Shown one piece after another: positions 1-10,360 of a stretch of 64,000 bases of DNA. The position numbers and the translations under genes are program-made. The stretch comes from Paramacrobiotus metropolitanus (lineage: Eukaryota > Tardigrada > Eutardigrada > Parachela > Macrobiotidae): positions 124,001 to 188,000 of the forward strand of contig NW_026570247.1 in NCBI RefSeq assembly GCF_019649055.1. Direction: 5' to 3'. The notes below the pieces were generated by a model that saw only the letters and a list, made by a program, of their open reading frames with translations, was not told the DNA's origin and searched no databases. Positions within the stretch are counted from its first letter, which is position 1. Each line of letters starts with the position of its first letter.

Positions 1-1337
1 GACTCTTTAAGAGCGCTGTTATCACTAATCAGAGTAATTAATTTTCAGGTGTCATCTCCGATGACGTTTAATGATACGTCGCTCCTACGGAATTTTTAGG
101 TTGTGAAGCCGCTTCTTTTTGTATCGTAGCCTACCACGCTGTCTACGCATGTTTGTGCTCGTACGAAATCTGGAGAGAATGCCTGCAGGCTGCATTAGAT
201 GTTAAAATTAAAGGATAACTTGCACTGCAAGTTATCCTTTAATGCATCCAGTGAGATGTGGAAGGAATGCATCTAATTAAATGTGAAAGTGGTGAAGTAA
301 TGTTTTAAATTAAAGATACGGCCCTTCAAAGTTCAGGTGGTTACAAAAAGTTTTTTCAAGATTTAAAAATGAGGTCTAAAAGTTTTTTTGAAAACGGTTC
401 CTTAACAGAGTTCGCTTAGGTTATTTTAAATGCTGTCAGCGCTCTAGACAGCCGCATTCTTTGGCAGCTGCCTGTTAACATACAAGCCTATGGAACGTGC
501 GTATAGCTTTGAGGTCACATTCCCTTAAGCACTGCTGGCTCCAAACTCACATATCAAAAATATATGTTTTGATACTGTTATTTCCAAGAAAAAAGGTTAC
601 ACTGGACAAGTACTAAACTGAAACCAAAATACAGTGGAAATCTTGAAATTACGTATGGGTCTGAAAGGAAAGTGGTGACTTAACAACCAACTCAGTCACG
701 TCTGCAGTTATTCATTCAGTGATGTCTACAAGATAAACGTTCTGTCCAACACTGGTTTATATAGCACACTTGGTAACTTCCCGTATACTTTGTACATTGG
801 TCAGCACTTAACCCAGAAGTCTGATCATCATTAGGGATCGGTGTACAGCACTGGGTGGGACGTTACACTGATCAGCTGTGAAAATAGTACACTTATAGAT
901 CAGTTATTAGAATGATAACGCACACCGGCACACGTAATACATTACTGGTAGATTTACAAAACTGCCCGAACTTGGCGCGACGCCCTTGGATGGACGATTT
1001 CAACGATACTCATGAAAAAAATGCTCTTTTGCCACTCTTCTACGTATCTGTACTGTATACATAATGTTATTCATATATGCTATCCGATATCCGGCTGTTT
1101 TTCTTTTTCAATTTTTCCTTTTGTTCTGTGTTCAGATTTCGGGAAGTTTTTCGGGCTTAATTCAGGTTTAATATGGTTCGGGCTGGCGGGCGGGCTAAAT
1201 CTAGCTCCGTCTAGCCAGCAAAGTTTTTCCATCTTCCTTCTTGCAAAATAAAGTAAAAGTACCTTTTTTCTATCGTAAAATGTTCAGCATTTTTTTCTGA
1301 ATCTTTTAAGTGTAACCTCTAAAGAAAGTGCTTTGAA
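1..1337. other. Non-coding flank
   Basis: No convincing gene is seen here. The only ORF of note (1012-1251) is short, T-rich and has no recognisable motif. The stretch holds a perfect hairpin at 207-243, listed separately. The LINE coding region begins abruptly at its right edge, so part of the segment just before 1338 may be LINE 5' sequence, but no boundary or target duplication is visible. Confidence 0.5.
207..243. repeat. Perfect 18-bp inverted repeat (hairpin)
   Basis: The arms 207-224 and 226-243 are exact reverse complements around a single central base at 225. The core arm reads GGATAACTTGCA. Such a near-perfect palindrome can be the remnant of a small foldback or MITE-type element or simply a cruciform-prone site; no terminal repeats or target duplication were identified. 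Confidence 0.85.
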
Positions 1338-3600
1338 TTGTCGATATGGTTGACCAAAAAACGCTGTGGTCTGTCATCTGTGGCTTATTACCATCTGAAT
1401 ATACAGGGCATTAATAATCGTAATTCAACTAAGCATGATTTGGCTGAACGTATTTTTCTCTCTGACGATAATTTTTCAAAAATTTTCTGTATTTCGGAAT
1501 CTCATCTGTCATCCTCGGATCCTGATCAATTATATGAAGTCCTTGGTTATAAGCTGTTTAGGAAAGATCGCAGTAAGACCACCGTAAGGTCCGCGGTGGA
1601 GGTCTTCTGTGCTATGTTCCTAATTACATCACCTGCAAGCTTGTTGATTCAAAAGAAACTTACGCCCATTGTGAGACCTTGTGGTTATACACGCGTCTCT
1701 AACACAAAAACAAAGAAAAACAACGTGAATTCTCTAAGCTGCACTAAAATTGATACTATGCTGTGCTCCCCACCTTCCCTTTACTCCAGCATGCCCGCTA
1801 TCGATGTCAGTTTTTCTGATCACCGTCTATGTCGTACTGTTGCACAGTATAAGACCACAATTCCCATACATAAGACCATCCAATTTCGGTTGTGGCGCCA
1901 CACGGATGACAGTGAGTTTTTGGATGAAGTAAGGGAAGTTGTTAATCGTTTCGAACAGTATGATGAGCAACATGTTGTGAATGAAGTTGTGGAAAGATTT
2001 GTGCAAGATCTCTCAGCCGTGGTTGATAAATGTTTCCCTGTTCGCACCCGCCGTGTAAAGCGCGCATCTCCACCTTGGATGAATGACGATATAAAAAATC
2101 TTATAAAAATAAAGGACGAATTGTATGAGCAGAAATGCAAGTTGCGTAGTACACCGGCCTATGATCAGCATGCGCGAGAGTACAAACGTGTTAAACTCGA
2201 AGTAACAGCAGCTATTTTAAACGCTAAGGAGGCATTCTTCAAAGAAAATCAGCGCGGAACGGATGTTGTATGGAAAGAAATTGGCATAACGTTGAAAAAA
2301 GAAGCGAATCCTAGTGCAATTGCAGCTAATTTGAACGAAATTAATCGTCATTTCGTGACAATGGGCCAGCACGGATGCCCGCACGAACCTCCATTGCAGC
2401 CGCCCCTGGGTGAGGGCGATAACGCTTTGTTTTCTAGGTTCACGCTCGTTGAAACAGCATTGGTGGCTGGGATACTGCACCAGATGGGTTCAAAGAAGAA
2501 AAGTCCTGAGCCGCAAGGAATGCCACCAAAACTGCTGCAGAAGATCGCACCGCAGGTCGCTCCAGTCTTAACACAGATGATAAACCAATCCCTGAAAGAA
2601 GGAGTGTTTCCTTCTGTCTTTAAACAAGCTGACGTTTATACTTTGCCAAAGAGCAGCAGCCCGCAGTGTGCTGACGACTTCCGTCCGATTTCGTTGCTCT
2701 GTAATTTCTCGAAAGTGTTTGAAAAATGTCTGCAACTGCAATTGGCGCGCTTTTTAAAAGATCAAAATATCCCGTCCCCAAATCAATCTGGATTCAGAAA
2801 CGGCCATTCCTGTGAAACTTTACTACTGAGAACAACGGAAAAATGGAAGAAAACATTGGACAGCACTAGTGTAACGGCAGTGTGTTTTCTAGACCTGAAA
2901 AAGGCATTCGACAGTGTAAGCCATGCACGTTTGCTTGAAAAGATGAAGCAGATCGGAGCCGGGGACATCGTAGTGAAGTGGCTATACAGTTATCTCACTG
3001 GTCGAGTGCAAAGAGTGCGAGATGGCAAGCGAACATCTGACTGGTTGCCATTAACTTCTGGTGTGCCGCAAGGAACAGTGCTGGGGCCAATTCTTTTTAC
3101 TATTTACATGAATGACGTGCTTACTGTTGACGCGGGCGGTTGCGATGTTGACTGTTTTGCAGATGACACGATTGTGCATGCCACTGGCAAAACAAAAACT
3201 ATTGCTGCACCGAAACTGAACGGTGGATTAGCTCGGGTTGGCAGGATTATGGAAGAAAATCTGCTGCACGTAAATGGAAAAAAGTGCCAGGCTATGTATA
3301 TATGTTCTGACCGAAACACACAACCGGATCCGGACATCGTCATCAATGGGTCGGTTGTCGGCATTGCTACTTGTGTTCGTTATCTCGGCGTTGAGATTGA
3401 TAACCACTTGAAGTGGAGCGAGCAGTTCAGAAAGGTACAACGGAAAGGGAATTTTGGCACTGCCACGATTAAGCGCGCACAACAAGGGCTCAGTATTTCA
3501 CAGCGCAAAGGTCTTTATCACGCCTGCTTCGGATGCCATATCGCGCACCAATCGCCGGTATGGTCTGCAGCGTCTTCGACTGAGCGCGACAAGCTAGCCG
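1338..3600 (+). pseudogene. LINE ORF: endonuclease remnant and reverse transcriptase
   Basis: The N-terminal 75 or so residues match the start of a LINE endonuclease (LNIQGINNRN, then a CISESHL motif and GYKLFRKDRS). The middle of the endonuclease is missing and the frame rejoins at a VSFSDHRLC motif, the usual SDH box near the end of that domain. The reverse transcriptase follows at about residues 420-690, with DDFRPISLL, NQSGFR, FLDLKKAFDSVSH, the SGVPQGTVLGP box and the catalytic CFADD motif. The frame stays open to 3725 only because it reads into the inserted F-box fragment. With half the endonuclease gone the protein cannot be competent for normal target-primed insertion. No reliable start codon context is seen; the reading begins at ATG 1338 or nearby. 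Confidence 0.8.
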
Positions 3601-3940
3601 GACTGGGCGTCGGGAGTAGCCGTTCTGGCGTCGTGCGCCACCAGCACGTCATGGGCAATAAAATCCAGTATAATGACCGGGCAAAAGCGGAATGGGCCGT
3701 CTTGCTCGTCGCGCAGCGCTGCTAGTGCTGGCGTACCGAGTCTACCGATATACCCAGGGAACTCTAACGGCCATACCCGTCCCGCATGAATCCAACTGGC
3801 GGGGACCTTTCCGCAGGCAAAGTGGATGAAAGCGCGGTCCCCCACGATGTCCTGAAGGTGGCCCAGCCAGTATGCTCCGTCCTCGTTGCTCACCGCCACG
3901 GTGCTCTGGTAGCTCAGTTGGTCGGCATCCACCAGCACAA
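3600..3940 (-). pseudogene. F-box-family exon 1 fragment inside the LINE
   Basis: The minus strand encodes about 110 residues (LSYQSTVAVSNEDGAYWLGH onward, then DIVGDRAFIHF and LAALRDEQDGPFRF) that align with the N-terminal domain of the F-box-family genes at 20624 and 25414. On the plus strand the LINE reads SSTERDKLAG just before and QRKALKTITD just after, which would be contiguous in a LINE C-terminus, so this segment interrupts the LINE rather than lying beside it. The fragment lacks the rest of exon 1 and the F-box exon and is presumably dead. It could come from the same locus whose exons 3-4 lie at 4398-5344. Confidence 0.7.
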
Positions 3941-4297
3941 CGTAAAGCTCTGAAAACCATTACTGACTACAAGATGCCGGTTACTCCGGAACTGTATCAG
4001 AAGTTGGGTATTCTTCACATATTCGACCGATGGCGTCAGAGCGATGCGGTGTGGCTGTTTAAGATCTGGAACAAAAATCAATTCCCGCTTCCGGCCTACC
4101 TCCTGGATATGGTCCAAGTAAAAGATAACACCATGCGCTATAATTTGCGGAAGCCGGCACGGATCGAAGTTGCCCGGGCCAAGGAAGTAATCGGAGGGTG
4201 GACTATGGAAATGCGTTTAAAACGTCTGCTTGATAAATTTATTGCTGTTAACCCTAAATTCTTGATGCCAGTTCTGTACCTGTCTTTAAGTTTGTGA
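3941..4297 (+). pseudogene. LINE ORF C-terminal tail
   Basis: After the foreign fragment the LINE protein resumes with QRKALKTITDYKMPVT, then LGILHIFDRWRQSDAVWLFK and YNLRKPARIEV, the type of tail seen after the reverse transcriptase in Jockey/CR1-like LINEs. The frame ends at a TGA at 4295-4297. It belongs with the RT region upstream; on its own it encodes no known activity. Confidence 0.7.
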
Positions 4298-4397
4298 TAT
4301 TAAGTCTGTGGATCTCTCTTAACTCTTTACATTGCATTTAAAATGTTTTTGTTCGACCAGACTTGAAGTCCCCTTGGGGTTGTCTGCTCTTCCGCAG

Positions 4398-5344
4398 GGT
4401 GTGTGCTCTATGGCAGTTGCTGCTGAGCCGTCCGCGCATTGCAGAACACGTCAGCATCAACATGGAAAGCTGCTGGCAGCTGCAGGCGGACAGCCACAAC
4501 TGCTTCAAACTGGCGACGCTGCTCAGCCGCTCAATCAATTCCACCACGACCAGCCTCACTTTCCTCGAAACCTTGCCCCCGATGCACTACCTATTTATAG
4601 GGAGATTGCTAAAAAGCATGAAAATCCGACTGCCGTTGATCGTCTTCAAAGGCCAGATCGTCTCCGACGGTGTAACGATAGCGGGAGATGAAGAGCAGCG
4701 ACTGAAGCACCCGGCAATCTATGAGCCGACACTGTGCAAGCACGACTGCGACTTCGTGGCGCTGTACAACTGGAAAGTGACCGGACTGTTTGGCCTGCCA
4801 ATGTACGAATTGTTTCGCTTCTTAAAATTCGCCGATGTCATTCGCTGCTTGCCAGAACACGAGCTGAGCTTCACAAAGCACCTCTCATGGGAGTCCCACG
4901 AACTAGACATCGACAAAGTGCCCATCCGCATTCCGCGGCTCCTTCTGCGATGCAGCGACAGCCGAATGCACATGGCCAGTCGCTTCATGTGCGCCGTGAA
5001 CAACTGCTTCCCGCCGGTCACCGCGGAGATGCTGGCAAAGGTCACGGCGATGCATGCGCGCTGGGTTCGGACTCTGGCCTACCCGGAAGAGTGGCAGACC
5101 GTTCGCAACTATCTTCTGGTGTACGTTGACCCAGTGCATACATGATACAATCATCAGCCTAGACTGCACACTGATGATTGATCCGTTTCGTCGTAAAGTG
5201 AAATTTGCCCGCGCTTTGTAGGTTAGTAGCTTTAATGCCGACGGCAGCCCGCGAGTGTGGGAGGATGTGGACTTGCGGCTCGTGGACATATCCACGCTGA
5301 GCAAACTGGCTATCTATGGAATCAATGAAGTGTTCGCTGTATGA
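4398..5344 (+). pseudogene. F-box-family copy A, exons 3 and 4 only
   Basis: Exon 3 starts after an acceptor ending TTCCGCAG (4390-4397) and reads VCALWQLLLSRPRIAEHVS onward to about 5118-5120, where a GTACGT-type donor follows. Exon 4 lies near 5222-5344 and ends INEVFAV-stop. Both match the F-box-family gene at 20624-22616 and, more distantly, 25414-27440. The F-box exon and N-terminal exon are absent in sense orientation; the LINE occupies their place. The exon 4 acceptor that keeps frame would have to be GTTAG at 5222-5226 rather than the equivalent of the paralogue site, so splicing may be impaired. The 3' flank (to about 5600) is also similar to that after 22660, so the duplication included the 3' UTR. 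Confidence 0.7.
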
Positions 5345-7074
5345 GACCGGCATGCATGGTTTACAAGGTGGACCCCATAATAATGGTTTTTACTTTTATT
5401 TGAGGTCTGCATGGCTGCATCGTGCGCTTCATGATTATCGTTTAATTTATCCGGTTTTCGTTTTTTTTTCTGGTTTTCTTCTTTTAGTTTCTCACCGTAT
5501 AAAGACAAAACTATTTCAGACACTAATAGACAATAATTAAAACAGTCTAACTACATCAAATTAATCAGCAGCGCCACCTTTCCCTGAGAGCAATTTTCCC
5601 GAGGCCGTCGAGAATCCCGACCGAAGTAAACTATGTCTCGACATATCTACCATTCACTTTCTCATCTTAACATAGGTCTTATGACTGAATTCGAGTACTA
5701 GAATGGAACTCGAATTCAGTCATAGTACATGGTACATGGTACTATAGTACGATTTACTATTAACTTGTATTGCACTCCATTACACAGTATGGGATAGTAT
5801 GTAAACTTTTAATTGTTATCTGGCCACGCCCCCTAGACGATGGCAGATGAAAATAATTTTTTAAGCATACTACAATAGTATACTACCTTTTTACAAAAAA
5901 TGAAAATTTTCTGAATTTTGAGGATGCCTGTGTTCCCTGGTGAGTTCTCCGGGGTCGTACGTGTTGAATAAATCCTTCAGCATCACTATTCCCGCAGATA
6001 GCTATTAACGACACTCGACCGATAAAGGAATAAAGTATTTGAATTTCGGGACTGTTGCTGTACGCACTCCAGTGCGTGAAATTGTTCGGCTCGAAAATCC
6101 GTTTCCGGTTATTAGTTATTGTTATTTCCTAGAATATACATTTCGTCTTGCAAGTCTTGGCGTACCAGGTCAGTCAAGTACGGGTACAGATCCAGTGATG
6201 CGATATTTATTCCGCGTTAAGAGTAACAAGCTAATCAAAAATAACTTCAATAAATCAAAATAACTTCTATTATCTATAACTATAACTATAACTTCAAAAT
6301 AACTTCTTCTTCTATAACTTCTTCTTCAATTAATCAAAATAACTTCTATTATTATTGATGATGTAATGTTTATATAAAATACAATAATTGTAGAATATCC
6401 GGGTTGCTGCTCAGACTGTTTCTTTGCAGTTCGGCGGCGCCTGCGGCCCCGTCCTCTGTTGTAGGAGTACCTTAGGAAAAGTGAATTTGTCCAGTGAAGT
6501 GAAGTTGCTTTTCATAGAAGCTACATCTGGTTGAGCGGGACTTCCTATCGGTCTGAAATAACCTATAGGCTAAAGGCCTATGGGCGGGGGGCGGGTTACC
6601 TTGCTGGTGAGAAACGATTCGTGCGTACATTCGGTTAAGTCGGGCGCGACACGTCAAGTACATAAGCTCCATGTTCAGCCACAACGTAAAAGCAGCGGAA
6701 GAAGGAAACTGTTTGAGTAAAGGTAATGCGCTTTTTTCCTTTTTATACGTTTATAACAGTCTGATTCACTGCCTGAGCAACAACGTCGCCCCTTTAAAGT
6801 TCCACTGGTGCCGTGTTGTTTTAACGACCAGGTGAGTGGGGTGACTGTGTGAAGCTAATAAGGGCATTATGCAGAAGCCAGGAAGAGTTTCTCAGTCAAG
6901 TAGGAACGTCCCAACGGAACTACACAGGCATCAATGGTCCCTGTGCTTAACTTTATACATTGCAGGTCCTGGGTGTTGCGAATCGATGTTACCAAAAGTT
7001 CAATCGATAGAACAGGCAATCCGCACATCCACATATCCGGCCAGTGCATCTCGGCTACGGCCAACCCATACCAG
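5345..7074. other. Non-coding spacer with low-complexity DNA
   Basis: No gene is supported. The first 250 bases resemble the 3' flank of the F-box copy at 22617-23050. A 17-bp inverted repeat lies at 5680-5724. The stretch at about 6220-6360 is a degenerate AT-rich tandem array built on ATAACTTC and TATAACT units. The last bases before 7075 are the insertion point of LTR element 1. Confidence 0.5.
5680..5724. repeat. 17-bp perfect inverted repeat
   Basis: Arms 5680-5696 and 5708-5724 are exact reverse complements separated by 11 bases; each arm contains GAATTCGAGT or its complement. It is followed by a run of GTAC-rich sequence that is itself palindromic. Possibly a small foldback element; no other hallmark is seen. 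Confidence 0.85.
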
Positions 7075-7461
7075 TGTCAGAGACCGCTCACTCGAGGCGG
7101 TAGACACCTCTCGTGGCTTTGCTCTGTCGCCCGCCCGCACATGGCTACTCCATTTGTGCCGCGCTATTACGCTGCTTACTCAGCGTATACTTTGTCTACG
7201 CTGACCAATCAGCGCATTTCCCTGCACTCTTGGGGGTGGAGCCCTGCGCCTACGGGCGATTCCATGCTTTGCAGCATCAGCTGTTGCATACCCGCAGCAC
7301 GCGGAATCATTATCACGATTCTGACGAGCGCGCTTGCAGCCACTTTTTTCCACAGCTTTTCCTATCGGGTTTTCTGTTGGTTTTTGTGTTGTTGCTTTAT
7401 TGTTATCACAATAAAGGCTATTTGCCCCATTTTTCCATCTGCTTCTGTGTCATATCTGACA
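7075..7461 (+). repeat. 5' LTR of element 1
   Basis: This 387-bp LTR begins TGTCAGA and ends TCTGACA, a 7-bp terminal inverted repeat with the canonical TG...CA ends. It differs from the 3' LTR only by homopolymer lengths (T run near 7340, C run near 7357, T run near 7382). A CCAAT box (GACCAATCAG) lies near 7203 and an AATAAA polyadenylation signal at 7410-7415. Confidence 0.97.
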
Positions 7462-7471
7462 TGGTAGCAGT
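7462..7471 (+). promoter_or_regulatory. Primer binding site, initiator Met-tRNA type
   Basis: The bases directly after the LTR read TGGTAGCAG, complementary to a tRNA ending CTGCTACCA, the 3' end known for animal initiator Met-tRNA. The tenth base differs from that match. Element 2 has TGGTAAGCAG at the same place, and the 20 bases that follow are similar in both elements. Confidence 0.8.
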
Positions 7472-7630
7472 ATCGTTCGGTTTTCCTTCCTGTGAAACCT
7501 CTGATTCCCAGTGAAGGCATCATCGGTCGAACTACGCTGATTGCCTAAAAGTAGGCCAGCCATTCCGCGACCACCATCTTTCCTGCATTATACAGGCTTC
7601 ACTGGAAGCCTGCTGCGCGACGGACTAATC

Positions 7631-7812
7631 ATACGGGTCGGCGCCTATAAGTAGGTCCCCGCAGCTTTGGCTCCCGCGCAAAAACTGCGTTGGGTACGAT
7701 CCAGTTGTCCAAATAAGCACCCTACCGGGTTGCGTTGATACGGGTCGGCGCCTATAAGTAGGTCCCCCGCAGCTTTGGCTCCCGGCGCAAAAACTGCGTT
7801 CGGTACGGTCCT
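7631..7812. repeat. Direct duplication in leader
   Basis: Two copies of a roughly 72-base segment starting ATACGGGTCGGCGCCTATAA lie at 7631-7702 and 7738-7812. They differ by a few bases, including an added C and G. The unit contains complementary GGTCC/GGACC-like parts typical of the rest of the element, so it may fold. Confidence 0.85.
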
Positions 7813-8169
7813 GCTACACCTTAACGCCCTATCGGGTGCGCTGCGGCCCTCACGGTAGAAGAGGGTGAAGTGGACGACGGAGCAGCACTGTCTGGATCGA
7901 AAAACGACCGGTAAGACCTGCTGTGGCGTCGTAGGTTTTCGTAGAACTCTTGAAAAATTCGAGGTTTTCACGGAGAACCTAAGTTTAAAATTAATAACTT
8001 TCGAACCTTTATCCGATCTGCATAGAAGTTGCTTTTTCGGAATCCTCAAGAAATTCTGCACTAGAAAAGTGTAACAGAACTCTCGTAAAATTTTTCCTAA
8101 TTGTTGGTGAATTTCCGGCGAAAACAGCCGCCATTTTGTCCAGCCGAAATTTTCGCGAAAAAAGTCGCA

Positions 8170-8335
8170 TGACGTCATAATGGCTCATTTCCGTATAAAA
8201 TCGACCAATCAGAATAAGTGGAAAATTCCCCATATTGTAGGCCCGTAATGAGTCATACTTGTTTTTGCATTTTTGCTCACGGCACGCTATTCGTGACGTA
8301 GGCAGTTAATTGCAAAGTAATCTTATGTGACGTCA
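8170..8335 (+). promoter_or_regulatory. CRE/CCAAT/TATA cluster in element 1 leader
   Basis: Perfect CRE palindromes TGACGTCA stand at 8170-8177 and 8328-8335, with TATAAAA at 8194-8200, CCAATC at 8205-8210 and a half-site GTGACGTAGGCAG at 8293-8305. Element 2 has the same order (TGACGTCA 36535, CCAAT 36574, GTGACGTAGGCAG 36661, then ACGTCAC and an AGTA/ATATAGGAC stretch). Conservation of spaced motifs inside the transcribed leader suggests an internal control region, not proven. Confidence 0.55.
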
Positions 8336-8522
8336 CGCTGGTTAGTACAGTAGTATAGGACCATAGGTAGGATAACATACTACCTGAGTTCCAGCACAGT
8401 ACGCCAGCACCCACCATCGATCCTGACCAGATCCTGACCTGATCCATCGTCCAAGAAAGAAGTTCCTGGACCGGACCGTAAACACCCCACAACGTGGTGG
8501 TAGTTCACCGTAGCTCCGTACA

Positions 8523-10360
8523 ATGGGCAAAGTCCAAATGGCTGGGGCCCGGGTGATATCAACCACTAGCCAAAGGCATCTCAACGAGATGGTAGCCAGC
8601 CGGACCAGCGCACAGAGAAGCTGTACGCCAGTCCTATTTGGACCCATCAAACCGCAGGCGACGGACATACGGTCCAACTTGCCGGTCTCAGTGGGTCAGA
8701 GCCAACGGCACTTGGCCCAGTTTGGCCAACCCAGGTGACGCGCCTACGGCGAATCTCACCGGTTGTCCCAGATGCGGACGACAATGGCCACGCGGACATC
8801 CACGACCAAAGCCACGTGGTACCGTCCAACACTGACCGGATCCAACGGCCAAGCCATAACGGTGCGGACCTGATCCGGAGACCGACTGTGACATACCTGT
8901 CGCGAGTCGGATACGGTGAACCGTTTGGTGCCGCTACGCGGACCCAAATGGTGAACGGAGCCGAGGATCTGGTCCACGTCCCACCTTACTTGGACGCGGT
9001 AAGCCAGATCCAATACACCACACCAACGGTCGTGGCTGATCGGCAGACGCCGAACACCTGTCCTATCGGTCAGGCGCCGAATCCACCAGCCAGACCCGGA
9101 ACCATGCCAGACCTGTGTCCCATCGGACCAGGCGGCACTCTTTCGCTGCAACCGGCACAACGTGCAGTGGTACAGCCAATGCACCCGGACCACTTGGTCC
9201 AGACCGGACCCAAGTGGGACCACTTGGCCCAGACCGGACTAAAGTTGGACGAGTTGGCTCAAACCCGAGCCATGTCCAACCATGACTGGCCCAGATGTTA
9301 TAGCCCAGCCAGACCTAGTGGTCCTGCTCAAACTGAGCAGCTCTGGAGAAACATGCACCAAAGCGACCAGGACGGCAGCCACCAGGACCAACGGTTTCTG
9401 GTGGCGGAGCGACGCGACCAACCAGCGCCAATCGATCAGCAGATTGCTGGTCTCGCTGTCCTGCTGCAGAAGAACCACAACGAAACTCTGCTGGCCGTCG
9501 ACGCCGTACACCGACGGAACTCCCAACTGGAGCAACAGCAGCTAGAATTTCTGCTGGTGGTCGACAGATTGACGAAGCGGATCTCTCAATTGGAGCATCA
9601 GTGGTCTGGACCGTCCACACCGGACCCGGGCCAACAGCCAGTCCATAGCATGGACACTTTGCGAGACGTGGTCCAACGGCCCGTCCCGTACTCGGAGACT
9701 TTCCGAGACCATGGCCAACGGCCAGTCCATAGCATGGACACCTTACGAGACGCGGTCCAACGGCCCGTCCAATACTCGGATACTACTCGAGATCAGGGCC
9801 AACGGCCCGTCCATAACATGGACACCTTACGAGACGTGGTCCAACGGCCCGTCCCGTGCTCGGACACTATCCGAGACCATGGCCAACGGCCAGTCCATAA
9901 CTTGGACATCTTTCAGGACGTGGTCCAACGGCCCGTCCATCTCTTAGAAATCTTCCGAGGCCCGGGCCAACCGCTCGTTGGTCACTCGAATTCCTTCCAA
10001 GCCCCAGATGTATTGCGCGGAAGCCAGACATATGGACTGGGATTGGTACCACCCGCCATGGACCAGGGCGGACATCCGGCTCCTACAAGAGCCAAAACTG
10101 ACTCAAACCAGCCCAACCTAGTGGGACCGGTGTTCCTGATCGGAGCACCGCCACAAGGCCAGGCAGTGGCAGGACATGTTGGGCGCCTACGGCGTCGCCG
10201 CATGGTCCAACTGGCCCACTCAACTCAGTGGCGCCACCTGGTCACTCATCACCGAACCAAGGCCAGAACTCGCCACAGCCTACCGGGAGCCCGCATAACC
10301 CAGCGGTGCCGCCCGGACCAGGGATTCAGCTTAACTTGGGCCCAAACGGGTTCCATCTGA
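8523..10360 (+). CDS. Element 1 ORF1, Gln/Pro-rich protein with 28-residue repeats
   Basis: ATG 8523 (MGKVQMAGARV) opens a frame that stops at 8738, but a second frame is open from 8570 to 10360 with the same style, so a one-base shift between 8570 and 8735 probably splits one ORF. It occupies the place of the 906-residue ORF of element 2. The protein is rich in Q, P, R and D. It has a short heptad-like stretch (LAVLLQKNHNETLLAVDAVH) and then four 28-residue repeats containing QRPV and DTLRD motifs. No known domain is recognised. The end overlaps the gag frame by over 130 bases in the -1 frame; no ATG opens gag upstream, so gag may be made by frameshifting from this ORF. Confidence 0.6.
9629..9980 (+). 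repeat. 84-bp coding tandem repeat
   Basis: Four units of 84 bases, each a diverged dimer of 42 bases, encode GQRPVHSMDTLRD-type and VQRPVPYSETFRD-type halves. Each half begins with GGTCCAACGG or GGCCAACGG, the same GGYCC-rich vocabulary as the non-coding hairpins of the element. Confidence 0.85.

Larger units (their letters stand above)
1338..4297 (+). mobile_element. Defective non-LTR retrotransposon (LINE) with inserted host exon fragment
   Basis: The element encodes an endonuclease remnant, a reverse transcriptase and a C-terminal tail in one orientation, the order typical of Jockey/CR1-type LINEs with an apurinic-type endonuclease. The coding tail is split: RT-proximal sequence stops near 3599 and resumes near 3941 after a foreign segment that matches the opposite strand of the local F-box family. 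No poly-A tract or target duplication could be fixed, so the outer limits are those of the coding sequence. It lies directly before exon 3 of F-box copy A and probably disrupted that gene. Confidence 0.8.
7472..8522 (+). other. Untranslated leader of element 1
   Basis: About 1.05 kb between primer site and the first ATG. It contains a 70-bp direct duplication (7631-7702 and 7738-7812) and a CRE/CCAAT/TATA cluster (8170-8335) that is conserved in element 2. An ORF on the minus strand across this region is compositional only. The leader is the likely place for dimerisation and packaging signals, but that is inference. Confidence 0.7.

Noticed and set aside
1012-1251. 79-codon ORF
   Set aside because: Phe/Ser-rich translation of T-rich DNA, no motif and no homologous copy in the window.
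7462-7490. tRNA gene at the primer site
   Set aside because: Only the short complement of a tRNA 3' end is present; no cloverleaf can be formed.
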